Positions 54,928 to 63,918 of a stretch of DNA of 64,000 nt are shown here, piece by piece. Source of the stretch: Acidimicrobiaceae bacterium (lineage in GTDB: Bacteria > Actinomycetota > Acidimicrobiia > Acidimicrobiales > UBA8190). Both the position numbers and the translations under genes were made by a program. The stretch spans positions 29,273 to 93,272 of the forward strand of contig PLZB01000081.1 of NCBI GenBank assembly GCA_003151955.1. Reading direction: 5' to 3'. The notes under the pieces are model-generated. The model was not told where the DNA came from. It was given only the letters and a program-made list of their open reading frames with translations, and searched no databases. Numbering within the stretch: position 1 is the first letter of the stretch; each line of letters opens with the position of its first letter.

Positions 54928-55956
54928 TCAGTCGACCGTCCAGGTTCCGCCGGATCGGAGGAGGTCGGCGATGGAGCCGGGTCCCTTCCGTTCCTGGGCG
55001 GCGAGGAGCTGGCGGGACATCCCCTGGCCGTACTCGGGTCGCTCCACGGACCGGAAGACCCCGATGGGGGTGGGCTCGTGGGGACCCCGGGCCAGCCGGG
55101 AGAGGTGGAAGGCCAGGCCGGGGTCGTCGTGGCGCTCGTCGTGGACGAGGAGGGCGGACTCCCCCACCTCGGCCACCTCGACGATCCGGAGCTGGCCGTC
55201 GGGGTCGGAGACGACCCCGTGCTCGCCCTCGGCCCCGAACCGGATGGGCTCGCCGTGGACGAGGGGGATGAGCATGTCGGCCCGGTTGTCCTTGGCCGTG
55301 ATGTCGGCGAAGGCCCCGTCGTTGAAGACGTTGCAGTTCTGGTAGATCTCGACGAAGGCGGCCCCGACATGGTCGTGGGCCCGGCGGAAGGTCTCCTGCA
55401 TGTGCTTCCGGTCCATGTCGTGGGTCCGGGCCACGAAGGAGGCCTCGGCCCCCAGGGCCACCGAGATTGGGTTGAAGGGAGTCTCGAGGGAGCCGAAGGG
55501 GGTGGACTTGGTCACCTTCCCCGTCTCCGAGGTGGGCGAGTACTGGCCCTTGGTGAGCCCGTAGATCTGGTTGTTGAAGAGGAGGATGGTGAGGTTCACG
55601 TTCCGCCGGAGCGCGTGGATGAGGTGGTTCCCCCCGATGGAGAGGGCGTCGCCGTCGCCGGAGACGACCCAGACGTCGAGGTCGGGCCGGGTCACGGCCA
55701 GGCCGGTGGCGATGGCGGGGGCCCGGCCGTGGATGGAGTGCATCCCGTAGGTCGACATGTAGTAGGGGAACCGGGCCGCGCAGCCGATGCCGGAGACGAA
55801 GACGGTGTTCTCCCGGCGGACCCCGAGCTCGGGCATGAGCATCTGCATGGCGGTCAGGATGGAGTAGTCCCCGCAGCCCGGGCACCAGCGGACCTCCTGG
55901 TCGGAGCTCCAGTCCTTCTTGGTGGTGACAGGGACGGGGACGGCGAGTTCGGTCAT
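54928..55956 (-). CDS. korB: 2-oxoacid:ferredoxin oxidoreductase beta subunit
   Basis: 342 residues. The Cys motif WCPGCGDYSIL begins the protein after ~25 residues. The thiamine-diphosphate site is VVSGDGDALSIGGNHLIHAL with LFNNQIYGLTKGQYSPTS. With the alpha subunit it oxidises 2-oxoglutarate (or pyruvate) with CoA and ferredoxin, giving succinyl-CoA in an alternative TCA step. The start is ATG 55956 with GAGGAG upstream, 18 bases after korA. Substrate choice is inferred from similarity to actinobacterial KorB. Confidence 0.92.
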   Translation of the reverse strand: MTELAVPVPVTTKKDWSSDQEVRWCPGCGDYSILTAMQMLMPELGVRRENTVFVSGIGCAARFPYYMSTYGMHSIHGRAPAIATGLAVTRPDLDVWVVSGDGDALSIGGNHLIHALRRNVNLTILLFNNQIYGLTKGQYSPTSETGKVTKSTPFGSLETPFNPISVALGAEASFVARTHDMDRKHMQETFRRAHDHVGAAFVEIYQNCNVFNDGAFADITAKDNRADMLIPLVHGEPIRFGAEGEHGVVSDPDGQLRIVEVAEVGESALLVHDERHDDPGLAFHLSRLARGPHEPTPIGVFRSVERPEYGQGMSRQLLAAQERKGPGSIADLLRSGGTWTVD

Positions 55957-55974
55957 CTCGGGCTCCTCAGCTCC

Positions 55975-57891
55975 TCAGCTCGCCGGGTCGGAGGGCCCGG
56001 GCGAGGCGGACGGGTCGACACCGAGGCCGGCCAGGATGGCCGTCTCGATCTCGCTGGCTCGGAAGGGGGATCCCTGCATCTTGGAGAGGGAGACGGCGTC
56101 GACGAGGAAGTCGGCCCGGATGAGCCGGGAGAGCTGGCCCATGTTGGTCTCGGGGACGAGGACGTTCGGGTAGGCCCGGACCAGGGCGGCCAGGTTGGCC
56201 GGGAAGGGGTTCAGGTACATGAGCTGGGCGTGGGCCACCTTGAGGCCCCGGGCCCGGACCCGGCGGACCCCGGCGGCGATGGCCCCGTAGGTCGAGCCCC
56301 AGCCGAGGACCAGGAGGGTGGTCTCCCCGGGCCCGTCGAGGTCGTCGACCTCGACGTCGGGGATGGTCTTCACGATCCCGGCCACCTTGGCCGCCCGGAG
56401 GTGGATCATCTTCTCGTGGTTGACGGCGTCGTAGGAGACGTTCCCCGAGCCGTCGGCCTTCTCGAGGCCGCCGATCCGGTGCTCGAGGCCGGGCGTCCCG
56501 GGGACGGCCCAGGGCCGGGCCAGGGTGTCCTCGTCCCGGAGGTAGGGCCAGAACTCGGGGTTTCCCTCCTCGTCGGTGTGGTTCGTCCCGGTGGCGAAGC
56601 CGGGGTCGACGGCGGGGAGGGTCTCGGCGTCGGGGAGCCGCCAGGGCTCGGCCCCGTTGGCCAGGTAGCCGTCGGAGAGGAGGAAGACCGGCGTCCGGTA
56701 GGTGACGGCGATCCGGACGGCCTCGAAGGCGGCCTCGAAGCAGTGGGAGGGGGTGATGGCGGCCACGATGGGGACGGGGGCCTCCCCGTGGCGGCCGTAC
56801 ATGGCGTGGAGGAGGTCGGACTGCTCGGTCTTGGTGGGGAGCCCGGTGGAGGGGCCACCCCGCTGGATGTCGACGATGACGAGGGGGAGCTCGAGGTTGA
56901 CGGCCAGGCCGATCGACTCGCTCTTCAGGTCGACCCCGGGACCGGAGGTGGTGGTGACGCCGAGGGCCCCCCCGAAGGCGGCGCCGATGGCGGCCCCGAT
57001 GCCGGCGATCTCGTCCTCGGCCTGGAAGGTCCGGACCCCGAAGTGCTTGTGCTTGGAGAGCTCGTGGAGGATGTCCGAGGCGGGGGTGATGGGGTAGGAG
57101 CCGAGGAAGAGGGGGAGGTTGGCCTGGTGGGCGGCGGCGATGAGCCCCCAGGCCAGGGCGGTATTCCCGGTGATGTTCGTGTAGACCCCGGGGGCGGCCT
57201 CGGCCGGGCGGACCTCGTAGTTGGACTCGAAGAGCTCGGCCGTCTCCCCGAAGGCGTGGCCGGCCTTGAAGGCCCGGGTGTTCACGTCGAGGATCTCGGG
57301 CCTGGAGGCGAACCGGGAGGCGATCCAGGTCAGGGTGGGCTCGGTGGGGCGGCTGTAGAGCCAGGAGACGAGCCCGAGGGCGAAGAAGTTCTTGGACCGC
57401 TCGGCGTCCCTGGGCTTGACCCCGGACTCCTTCCCGACCTCCATGGTGAGGGAGGTCATGGGGACCTCGTAGACGGTGTAGGCGGCCAGGGTCCCGTCGG
57501 TGAGGGGGTTGGCCTTGTAGCCGGCCTTCTCGAGAGCCCGGTCGTCGAAGGCGTCGACGTTGACGATGATCGTCCCCCGGTCGACGACGGTCTCGACGTT
57601 GGTCTTCAGGGCGGCCGGGTTCATGGCCACGAGGACGTTGGGGGCGTCGCCGGGGGTGAGGATGTCGTGGTCGGAGATGTGGACCTGAAAGGCGGAGACC
57701 CCGGCCAGGGTCCCGGCCGGGGCCCGGATCTCGGCCGGGAAGTCGGGAAGGGTGGCCGTGTCGTTCCCGAAGACCGAGGAGACCTCGGTGAATTGGGTGC
57801 CGGTGAGCTGCATTCCGTCGCCGGAGTCGCCGGCGAACCGGATGACGACCCGTTCGAGTTGAGTGGTCTGGTGGTCGGTCGCGGTGGACAA
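55975..57891 (-). CDS. korA: 2-oxoacid:ferredoxin oxidoreductase alpha subunit (gamma-alpha fusion)
   Basis: 638 residues. Residues 1-200 are the gamma domain (VVIRFAGDSGDGMQLTGTQF). The alpha part has TTTSGPGVDLKSESIGLAVN and DIQRGGPSTGLPTKTEQSDL, the CoA/TPP-facing segments, and the C-terminal LNPFPANLAALVRAYPNVLV. The fused layout is the one found in actinobacterial KorA. The start is TTG 57891 behind GGAGG. A TATGCT -10-like box lies at 57964-57969. Confidence 0.93.
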   Translation of the reverse strand: MSTATDHQTTQLERVVIRFAGDSGDGMQLTGTQFTEVSSVFGNDTATLPDFPAEIRAPAGTLAGVSAFQVHISDHDILTPGDAPNVLVAMNPAALKTNVETVVDRGTIIVNVDAFDDRALEKAGYKANPLTDGTLAAYTVYEVPMTSLTMEVGKESGVKPRDAERSKNFFALGLVSWLYSRPTEPTLTWIASRFASRPEILDVNTRAFKAGHAFGETAELFESNYEVRPAEAAPGVYTNITGNTALAWGLIAAAHQANLPLFLGSYPITPASDILHELSKHKHFGVRTFQAEDEIAGIGAAIGAAFGGALGVTTTSGPGVDLKSESIGLAVNLELPLVIVDIQRGGPSTGLPTKTEQSDLLHAMYGRHGEAPVPIVAAITPSHCFEAAFEAVRIAVTYRTPVFLLSDGYLANGAEPWRLPDAETLPAVDPGFATGTNHTDEEGNPEFWPYLRDEDTLARPWAVPGTPGLEHRIGGLEKADGSGNVSYDAVNHEKMIHLRAAKVAGIVKTIPDVEVDDLDGPGETTLLVLGWGSTYGAIAAGVRRVRARGLKVAHAQLMYLNPFPANLAALVRAYPNVLVPETNMGQLSRLIRADFLVDAVSLSKMQGSPFRASEIETAILAGLGVDPSASPGPSDPAS

Positions 57892-58095
57892 GGGTCCTCC
57901 GTCTCTGGACAGGGGCTCTTACCCCGTCGCGGGGGAACCCGTCGATTGGAAACGTCGGCTTCGAGCATAGCCCCATGACCCCGCCGGACTGACGGACCGT
58001 CACCGGGGTGGCGCCGGGCGGGAGGATCTGCGTTCTCCAGCGGCCGTCCGGGCACGCTGCGCGTGGACTTCACCACATTGAGAGCTGGCCGGTCT

Positions 58096-58117
58096 GTGGT
58101 CACTGATACGTGACCAC
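58096..58117. promoter_or_regulatory. Perfect inverted repeat, probable operator
   Basis: GTGGTCAC, six bases, GTGACCAC: an 8-bp perfect inverted repeat with half-sites two helical turns overall. It lies in the divergent region between korA and the gene at 58192. No matching regulator is encoded next to it. The rest of 57892-58191 shows no gene. Confidence 0.5.
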
Positions 58118-58178
58118 CGACCATTCGGACCCATCGGAGGCCAGACGGGGGATGCGCCCCCGGGAGCCCGGCCGGGGC

Positions 58179-58184
58179 TACCTT
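58179..58184 (+). promoter_or_regulatory. -10 box of the small zinc-ribbon gene
   Basis: TACCTT, 7 bases before GTG 58192. Confidence 0.4.
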
Positions 58185-58191
58185 TCGGTCC

Positions 58192-58455
58192 GTGGCGACG
58201 ATTCCGACGAGCATGGGCTGCCCGGTCTGCGGCGGGGAGATGGAGCGGGGCAGCCTGGGGGGAACCGGCCTCAGCTGGGTCCCCGAGGGGAAGCCGCCCC
58301 GGAGGACCCTCTTCCTGAACTACCTCCGGCGGGGGCGGTTCTTCGGCGTTGAGCGCTGGCCGTATTGGACCGCCGTCGCCGTCCGCTGCCCCAGCTGTGA
58401 CGTGGTGCTGGCCTCGACGCTGCGGGGGAGGACCGGGCAGAAGCTCCGGGTGTGA
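58192..58455 (+). CDS. Small zinc-ribbon protein (DUF6487-like)
   Basis: 87 residues. CPVCGGEMERGSLGG and a second pair RCPSCDVVL form a split zinc ribbon around a central segment (LSWVPEGKPPRRTLFLNYLR). It resembles small actinobacterial and firmicute zinc-ribbon proteins of unknown function. The start is GTG 58192, with a -10 box 7 bases upstream. It is convergent with the aldolase gene. Confidence 0.75.
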   Translation: MATIPTSMGCPVCGGEMERGSLGGTGLSWVPEGKPPRRTLFLNYLRRGRFFGVERWPYWTAVAVRCPSCDVVLASTLRGRTGQKLRV

Positions 58456-58461
58456 GACCGA

Positions 58462-58478
58462 CCCGGGCCAGGCCCGGG
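58462..58478. terminator. Palindrome between convergent genes
   Basis: CCCGGGCC and GGCCCGGG around a single A, flanked by ACCCGG/CCGGGT arms, lie between the stops at 58455 and 58486. Several competing hairpins could form; it may terminate both transcripts. Confidence 0.4.
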
Positions 58479-58485
58479 AACCGGG

Positions 58486-59541
58486 TCAGGCGATAGTGAC
58501 GGAGTCGTCGAGGAAGACGTCCTGGACGGCGTGGATGAGCTCGACGCCCTCGGCCATGGGCCGCTGGAAGGCCTTCCGACCCACGATGAGGCCGGTACCG
58601 CCGGCCCGCTTGTTGATGACGGCCGTCCGGACGGCCTGGGCCAGGTCGTCGGCCCCCTTGGACTCCCCCCCGGAGTTGATGAGGCCGATCCGGCCGGCGT
58701 AGCAGTTGAGGACCTGCCAGCGGGTGAGGTCGATGGGGTGGTCGGTGGTGAGCTGGCTGTAGACTAGGGGGTCGGTCTTCCCGAACTTGAGGGCGTTGTA
58801 GCCCCCGTTGTTCTCGGGGAGCTTCTGCTTGATGATGTCGGCCTCGAGGGTGACCCCGAGGTGGTTGGCCTGGCCGGTCAGGTCGGCGGCCAGGTGGTAG
58901 TCGACCTCGGCCGTCTTGAAGCCGGGGTTCCGGAGGTAGCACCAGAGGACGGTGAACATCCCGAGCTGGTGGGCCTGGGCGAAGGCGGCCGAGACCTCCC
59001 GGATCTGGCGGTCGCACTCGGGGGAGCCGAAGTAGATGGTGGCCCCCACCCCGGCCGCCCCGAGCTTGTTGGCCTGGCGGACCGAGCCGAACATGACCTG
59101 GTCGTAGGTGTTCGGGTAGTGGAGGAAGTCGTTGTGGTTGAGCTTGACGATGAAGGGGATCTTGTGGGCGTAGCGGCGGGCCACCACACCCAGCCCGCCC
59201 AGGGTGGTGGCCAGGGCCGAGGAGCCGGCGGCCAGGGCCAGCTCGACCAGGTTGGCCGGGTCGAAGTAGGCGGGGTTCTTGGCGAAGGAGGCCCCGGCGG
59301 AATGCTCGATCCCCTGGTCGACGGGGAGGATGGAGAGGTAGCCGGTGCCCCCGAGGCGACCGTGGTTGTAGAGGGCGGCCAGGCTCCGGAGGACGGGGAT
59401 GGACCGGTCGGAGTCCCGGAGGACCCGGTCGACGACGTCGGGCCCGGGGAGGGTCAGCCCGTCTCGGGGGACCCCGGTGCACCGGTGGGAGAGCAGGCTC
59501 TCGGCCTCGTCGCCGAGGAGTGCGGGGATGTCGGTGGCCAC
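58486..59541 (-). CDS. fbaB: Fructose-bisphosphate aldolase class I
   Basis: 351 residues, DhnA/FbaB-type TIM barrel that forms a Schiff base without metal. Conserved parts are [54 protein letters not shown] and the phosphate-binding [12 protein letters not shown] with [12 protein letters not shown]. It cleaves or makes fructose 1,6-bisphosphate. The start is GTG 59541 with GGAGG 6 bases upstream. The gene is single, between convergent neighbours. Confidence 0.92.
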   Translation of the reverse strand: MATDIPALLGDEAESLLSHRCTGVPRDGLTLPGPDVVDRVLRDSDRSIPVLRSLAALYNHGRLGGTGYLSILPVDQGIEHSAGASFAKNPAYFDPANLVELALAAGSSALATTLGGLGVVARRYAHKIPFIVKLNHNDFLHYPNTYDQVMFGSVRQANKLGAAGVGATIYFGSPECDRQIREVSAAFAQAHQLGMFTVLWCYLRNPGFKTAEVDYHLAADLTGQANHLGVTLEADIIKQKLPENNGGYNALKFGKTDPLVYSQLTTDHPIDLTRWQVLNCYAGRIGLINSGGESKGADDLAQAVRTAVINKRAGGTGLIVGRKAFQRPMAEGVELIHAVQDVFLDDSVTIA

Positions 59542-59647
59542 GGTTCGCCTCCTGGAGGACTGGTGGGTGGGGCCCGACGGCGGGGAGGACTTCCCCGGGG
59601 CTCGGCGGGCGACGGGGCGATCGTAGCGGAGGGGACCGGGGGGGCCT

Positions 59648-60268
59648 TCAGACGACGCCCGGGGTGCCGTCGGGGGACCAGAAGGGGGTGGGGAGGCCAG
59701 GGGGATCGGCCTCGTCCGGGAGCTTCTCGAAGTGGTGGGAGGCCAGGAGCCCGGACGGGCCCTGGACGGCGGGGGTGGCGTCGTAGATGGCCGTGACGGC
59801 CCGGCCGAGGGGACCCGAGGTCACCTCGGCCCAGTCGGAGGCGACGGCCAAGCCCCGGAGATGGAGGCGGAGGGAACGTCGACGACCCAGCCTGTCCCAG
59901 ATCATGGGCAGGAGATGCTCCTGGTCCCGGAAGACCCGGCCCCGGAGTCCGACCCCGGCCAGGTCGGCCAGGTCGACGACCTCCCACTTGAAGAGGCCGG
60001 AAGGGATCCGGAGGGTGGTGGCGGTCAGGACGACCGGGCGTGCCGACCAGATGGCCATGGCCCCTGTGAAAGCGACTCCGACCCCGGCGAGGGGCAGGAA
60101 GGAGAGATCACCCAGGGCGGGGCCGAGGAGGAGGACGGTGACGAGCGAGACGATCACGATCAGGGCGAGGATGGCACCGGCTGCGACCGGTGCGCCGAAC
60201 CGTCCCAGCCGGGTGATCACCGCCAAACGGCGCTGGGCCGGACTGGGCGTCGGGGGAGGCTTCGCCAT
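59648..60268 (-). CDS. Two-helix membrane protein, paralogue of the 62017 gene
   Basis: 206 residues. Two membrane helices ([40 protein letters not shown]) are followed by a cytosolic beta-rich domain ([33 protein letters not shown]), which recalls bacterial PH-like domains. The C-terminal phrase [20 protein letters not shown] is shared with the gene at 62017-62889. Function unknown. ATG 60268 is the first good start; no clear promoter box was found. Confidence 0.65.
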   Translation of the reverse strand: MAKPPPTPSPAQRRLAVITRLGRFGAPVAAGAILALIVIVSLVTVLLLGPALGDLSFLPLAGVGVAFTGAMAIWSARPVVLTATTLRIPSGLFKWEVVDLADLAGVGLRGRVFRDQEHLLPMIWDRLGRRRSLRLHLRGLAVASDWAEVTSGPLGRAVTAIYDATPAVQGPSGLLASHHFEKLPDEADPPGLPTPFWSPDGTPGVV

Positions 60269-60310
60269 GCCACCATGATGGCGGCTGCCACCGGGGGCGG
60301 GGAACCCTCG

Positions 60311-61753
60311 CTAGGCCATCACGACCCGGTCGCGTCCCGATCGCTTCGCCTCGTAGAGGGCCCCGTCGGCCCGGGAGGCGAGATGCTCGAAGCTCTCCCC
60401 CGACTTCCACTGGGTCACCCCGGCCGAGAAGGTGACGGCCAGGGGCTCGTCGGACTCCATCCGGAGCCGGTCCCGGAGGCCGTTGACGACGGCCTCGGCC
60501 CCGGCCAGGTCGGTGTCGGGGAGGACCAGGAAGAACTCCTCCCCCCCGTAGCGGGCCACCAGGTCATAGCCCCGGACGGCCCCGGCCAGAGCCCGGGCAA
60601 ACCCCACCAGGAGCTTGTCCCCCTCGAGGTGACCGTGCTCGTCGTTGTAGGCCTTGAAGTGGTCGAGGTCGATCATGGCCACGCTGATGGCCCCGCCGGT
60701 CCGCCGGGCCCGGGCCACCTCCTCCTCGAAGGCGTCGGTCAGGGCCCGCCGGTTGGCCAGCCCCGTCAGGCCGTCGGTCCGGGCCTGGAGGCTCTGCTCG
60801 ACCAGGAGGACCTCGAGCCGGCCCGAGACGTTCACCGTCTCCCGCATGGCCAGCCGCCGGGACAGGGTGACGAGGGCGAGCTGGACCGTGATCACGACCC
60901 CGGCCGCCACCGGCATCCAGGGGGAGCGGTGCTGGAGGAGGGCCGACTCCACGAGCAGGATCGGGGCCACCGCCATGATCACGACCGAGGAGCCCAGACC
61001 CCGGTGGACCTGGACCGAGGCCTTGAACCGGCCCAGCCCCTGGAGGCTGGCCCCCTGGGCGTGCATCGGGAGCTGGAGGAGGACCGTGAGCAGGACGCAC
61101 TGGCAGGCCGCCCCGGCCCAGGCCGGCAACCGGAAGTCGACCAGGGCCTGGGCCACGCAGAACGCCGAGAGCCCCATCCCGGCCACCAGGGCCACCACGG
61201 TGGGGAGGGAGGCGGCCGACCCTTCCCGCCCCGCCCACCGGGCCTGGGTCAGGAGCGATCCCGACATCATCCCGAGGACGACCGCCACCACCAGGGTGGG
61301 GAGCCCGAACCAGGAGTACCGGGAGTGGAGGAGGGGGGTGACAAGGGCCAGGGAGACCGGGGCCAGGAGGGCCAGGGAGGCGGCCGAGACCTCGAGGAGG
61401 TCGATGGCGATGAGCCGGACCCCCCCGAGCATGGCCGCCACGGCGTTGACGGGGGCACCGAGGAGGAGGAGCCCCATCACCGGGCAGATGGCCATGGCCG
61501 TGGCCAGCCCCGGACCGGGGTGGAAGTAGCCGAAGATCCGGGCCAGCAGGAGGAGCCCGCTGGCGGCCACGAAGAAGAAGGAGCTCCCCCAGATCAGCCA
61601 GGGGACCCGCATCTCGGGGATCGTCCGCCGCGAGGCCAGAACGGCGGCGACCATGATGGCCGGGAGGTAGACCACACCGGGGAGGAGCCAGGCCAGGAAG
61701 TACTCCTTGAGCCCATGGGCCGACATGCTGGCGGCGATGGCCGCCGAGCCCAT
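60311..61753 (-). CDS. Membrane-bound diguanylate cyclase (GGDEF)
   Basis: About 480 residues. Eight to nine hydrophobic segments in the first ~310 residues form a MASE-like sensor. The GGDEF domain follows: [40 protein letters not shown], and active-site GGEEF with RGYD five residues before it (RxxD I-site). It makes cyclic di-GMP and is probably feedback-inhibited. The start ATG 61753 is chosen because the frame before it is low-complexity. It sits between two related membrane genes, 59648 and 62017. Confidence 0.88.
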   Translation of the reverse strand: MGSAAIAASMSAHGLKEYFLAWLLPGVVYLPAIMVAAVLASRRTIPEMRVPWLIWGSSFFFVAASGLLLLARIFGYFHPGPGLATAMAICPVMGLLLLGAPVNAVAAMLGGVRLIAIDLLEVSAASLALLAPVSLALVTPLLHSRYSWFGLPTLVVAVVLGMMSGSLLTQARWAGREGSAASLPTVVALVAGMGLSAFCVAQALVDFRLPAWAGAACQCVLLTVLLQLPMHAQGASLQGLGRFKASVQVHRGLGSSVVIMAVAPILLVESALLQHRSPWMPVAAGVVITVQLALVTLSRRLAMRETVNVSGRLEVLLVEQSLQARTDGLTGLANRRALTDAFEEEVARARRTGGAISVAMIDLDHFKAYNDEHGHLEGDKLLVGFARALAGAVRGYDLVARYGGEEFFLVLPDTDLAGAEAVVNGLRDRLRMESDEPLAVTFSAGVTQWKSGESFEHLASRADGALYEAKRSGRDRVVMA

Positions 61754-61806
61754 ACTCAGCCATCGGCATCCCGGGGACCGATCTGTACGGCCGGACCCGG
61801 GGCCCG

Positions 61807-61863
61807 GTCCTGGGCCCCGCCCCGACGAAGCCCCCCTCTCGAGGGTCGGGGCAGGCCCAGGAC
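61807..61863 (-). terminator. Long hairpin after the threonine aldolase operon
   Basis: GTCCTGGGCC(CC)GCCCCGAC at 61807-61826 pairs with 61845-61863, a stem of about 18 bp with one internal irregularity. It lies after the stop at 62017 on the minus strand and before the GGDEF gene. No T tract. Confidence 0.5.
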
Positions 61864-62016
61864 CACCTCGGAGCCGGCCCCCTCGCCGGCTGTCTGGGTG
61901 GGTCCCTTCCCCACACCAATTGCTACCAAGCCCCCGGCCCCCTGCCATCGGTAGCCGACTAGGGAGATCACGACCCAGGAAAGCCGAGAATTACGGAGAA
62001 CTGCTGTTCGAACCGG

Positions 62017-62889
62017 TCATCGGGCCGGACCGACCGCCCCGAGCGACCCGGCCGGGGACCAGAAGGCGGACGATCCCCAGGGGTCCCAGGGGCCCGCCCC
62101 CAGCTGCTCGTAGTGCCGGGAGGCGAGGAGACCGCCGGGCCCCTGCCGGGCCAGGCAGGCCTCGTAGATGGCGCTGGCCTCCCGGCCCGGGCAGCTCCCG
62201 GCCAGGTACCCCTGGTAGTCGGTGGGGGTCCGCCCGAACCGCTGATCGCCCAGCGAGGCCCACCCCACCCGTCGGCACTCCCCGGCCAGGTTCCAGATGA
62301 ACGGGTACCACCGGGCCCGGGTCCCGGACCGGATGCACCGGAGACCGACCCCGGCGATGTCCCCCAGGGCCACCTCGTCCCGGCTCCACATCCCCACCGG
62401 GATCGACACCGTTCCCGGGGTAAGCCGGAGCGGCCGGGCCGACTGCCAAACCTGGATGTCGTTCAGGAGGAGGGGGAAGGCCAGGACGGTCACATAGGAC
62501 CTGACCGCGCCCACCAGGTGCATAGCCGTCATGATCCAGGCCACCGCCAGCAGGACGAACGGCGAGAGCAGGACCAGGATCCAGATCCGGTTCCAGACGG
62601 TCCGGCGAGGACCGTCGTCGATGTGGACGCGCACCGGGAACCGGGCCTCGAATCCGGCCCCGCCCGGTCCGATCGACCTCGTGGCCCGTCGGTCCGTCGT
62701 CCAAGCCACCAGGGGGGCCAGACCGAGTAGCACCCCGCCGAGGATCAGGACGGCCGTCCGGTAGTGACGGGCGAAGATCCCGGCCACGACCACCGGGGAG
62801 ACGATCAGGATCATCACCGCCTGCTGGAATCGGAACCGGCTGGCCAAACCCCGCTGGACCGAGGTCCGCTCCGCCCTGTCCGCCTTCAC
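62017..62889 (-). CDS. Four-helix membrane protein, paralogue of the 59648 gene
   Basis: 290 residues. About four membrane helices (VMILIVSPVVVAGIFA, TAVLILGGVLLGLAPLVAW, NRIWILVLLSPFVLLAVAWI, SYVTVLAFPLLL) precede a cytosolic domain with LTPGTVSIPVGMWSRDEVAL and GDIAGVGLRC. It shares AIYEACLARQGPGGLLASRH and the FWSP ending with the gene at 59648. The extra N-terminal helix pair distinguishes it. The start is GTG 62889, in a GTGA overlap with the threonine aldolase stop. Function unknown. Confidence 0.65.
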   Translation of the reverse strand: MKADRAERTSVQRGLASRFRFQQAVMILIVSPVVVAGIFARHYRTAVLILGGVLLGLAPLVAWTTDRRATRSIGPGGAGFEARFPVRVHIDDGPRRTVWNRIWILVLLSPFVLLAVAWIMTAMHLVGAVRSYVTVLAFPLLLNDIQVWQSARPLRLTPGTVSIPVGMWSRDEVALGDIAGVGLRCIRSGTRARWYPFIWNLAGECRRVGWASLGDQRFGRTPTDYQGYLAGSCPGREASAIYEACLARQGPGGLLASRHYEQLGAGPWDPWGSSAFWSPAGSLGAVGPAR

Positions 62890-63905
62890 GGGGCCCCGGC
62901 AATGGCCCCACAGGCCGTCTCGATCCCGGCGTCGTCGACGTCGAGGTGGGTGACGAGCCGGACCACCCCCGGGGCGATCGTCCCGGCCAGGACCCCCTCG
63001 GTCCGGAGATGCTCGAGGAGGGCGGCCGGGTTCCCGTGGGTGAAGACCACAATGTTGGTCCTGACCCGGTCCGGCTCGCAGCCGCTCTCGGGCCACCGTT
63101 CGGCGACGACCTCGGCCAGCCGCCGGGCCCGGAGGTGGTCCTCGGCCAGCCGCTCCACCATGGTTTTCAGGGCGACGAACCCTGCGGCGGCGATGACCCC
63201 GGCTTGGCGCATCGCCCCTCCCAGCCGGCTCCGCTCCACCCTGGCCTCGGCGATGACCTCCTCGGGCCCGGCCAGGACCGACCCCACCGGGGCCCCCAGC
63301 CCCTTCGAGAGGCACGACATCACCGTCGTCGCCGCCGCAGCGTAGGCGGCGGCCGACGTCCCGGTGGCCACCTCGGCGTTGAAGAGCCGGGCCCCGTCCA
63401 TGTGGACCGGCAGCTCCCCGATCACCTCCCGGAGACCGGCCAGCTCCTCGAGGCTCCAGGGGACTCCGCCGGCCGGCATGTTCGTGTTCTCCACGCAGAC
63501 CAGCTCCACCTCGGGCCAGTGATGCTCCGCCGCGGCCAGGGCCCACCCCACCCCGGCCAGGTCCAGGGGCCCCGCGACGTCATCGACCGGGTGGAGCTGG
63601 ACCCCGGCCAGAGCGGCGGCCGCCCCGTGCTCGTGGGCGACGACATGGGACCGCCGGCCGGCGACGACCAGCCCACCCCTCCGGGCCAGGACCCGGAGGG
63701 CCAGCTGGTTCGCCATCGTCCCCGACGGGACGTAGAGGGCCGCCGGCTTCCCCACCCGCCCGGCGTAGGCCTCCTCGAGGGCCCGGACCGTCGGGTCCTC
63801 CCCGTACTGGTCGTCCCCGACCTCGGCCTCGGCCATGGCCCGCCGCATGGCCCGGGTCGGCCTCGTGACGGTGTCGCTCCTCAGGTCCACCGGGGCCGGC
63901 GCCAC
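62886..63905 (-). CDS. ltaE: Low-specificity threonine aldolase
   Basis: 339 residues, PLP enzyme of fold type I that cleaves L-threonine (or allo-threonine) to glycine and acetaldehyde. Family marks are DLRSDTVTRPTRAMRRAMAE, VGDDQYGEDPTV, VPSGTMANQLAL, the ENTNMPAGG loop, HMDGARLFNA and the PLP-lysine in CLSKGLGAPVGSVL. The start is GTG 63905, 7 bases after the TAGGCT -10 box. The downstream membrane gene is translationally coupled. Confidence 0.92.
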   Translation of the reverse strand: MAPAPVDLRSDTVTRPTRAMRRAMAEAEVGDDQYGEDPTVRALEEAYAGRVGKPAALYVPSGTMANQLALRVLARRGGLVVAGRRSHVVAHEHGAAAALAGVQLHPVDDVAGPLDLAGVGWALAAAEHHWPEVELVCVENTNMPAGGVPWSLEELAGLREVIGELPVHMDGARLFNAEVATGTSAAAYAAAATTVMSCLSKGLGAPVGSVLAGPEEVIAEARVERSRLGGAMRQAGVIAAAGFVALKTMVERLAEDHLRARRLAEVVAERWPESGCEPDRVRTNIVVFTHGNPAALLEHLRTEGVLAGTIAPGVVRLVTHLDVDDAGIETACGAIAGAP

Positions 63906-63912
63906 GACCCCG

Positions 63913-63918
63913 AGCCTA
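63913..63918 (-). promoter_or_regulatory. -10 box of the threonine aldolase operon
   Basis: TAGGCT on the minus strand, 7 bases before GTG 63905, giving a leaderless or nearly leaderless mRNA. Confidence 0.5.
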
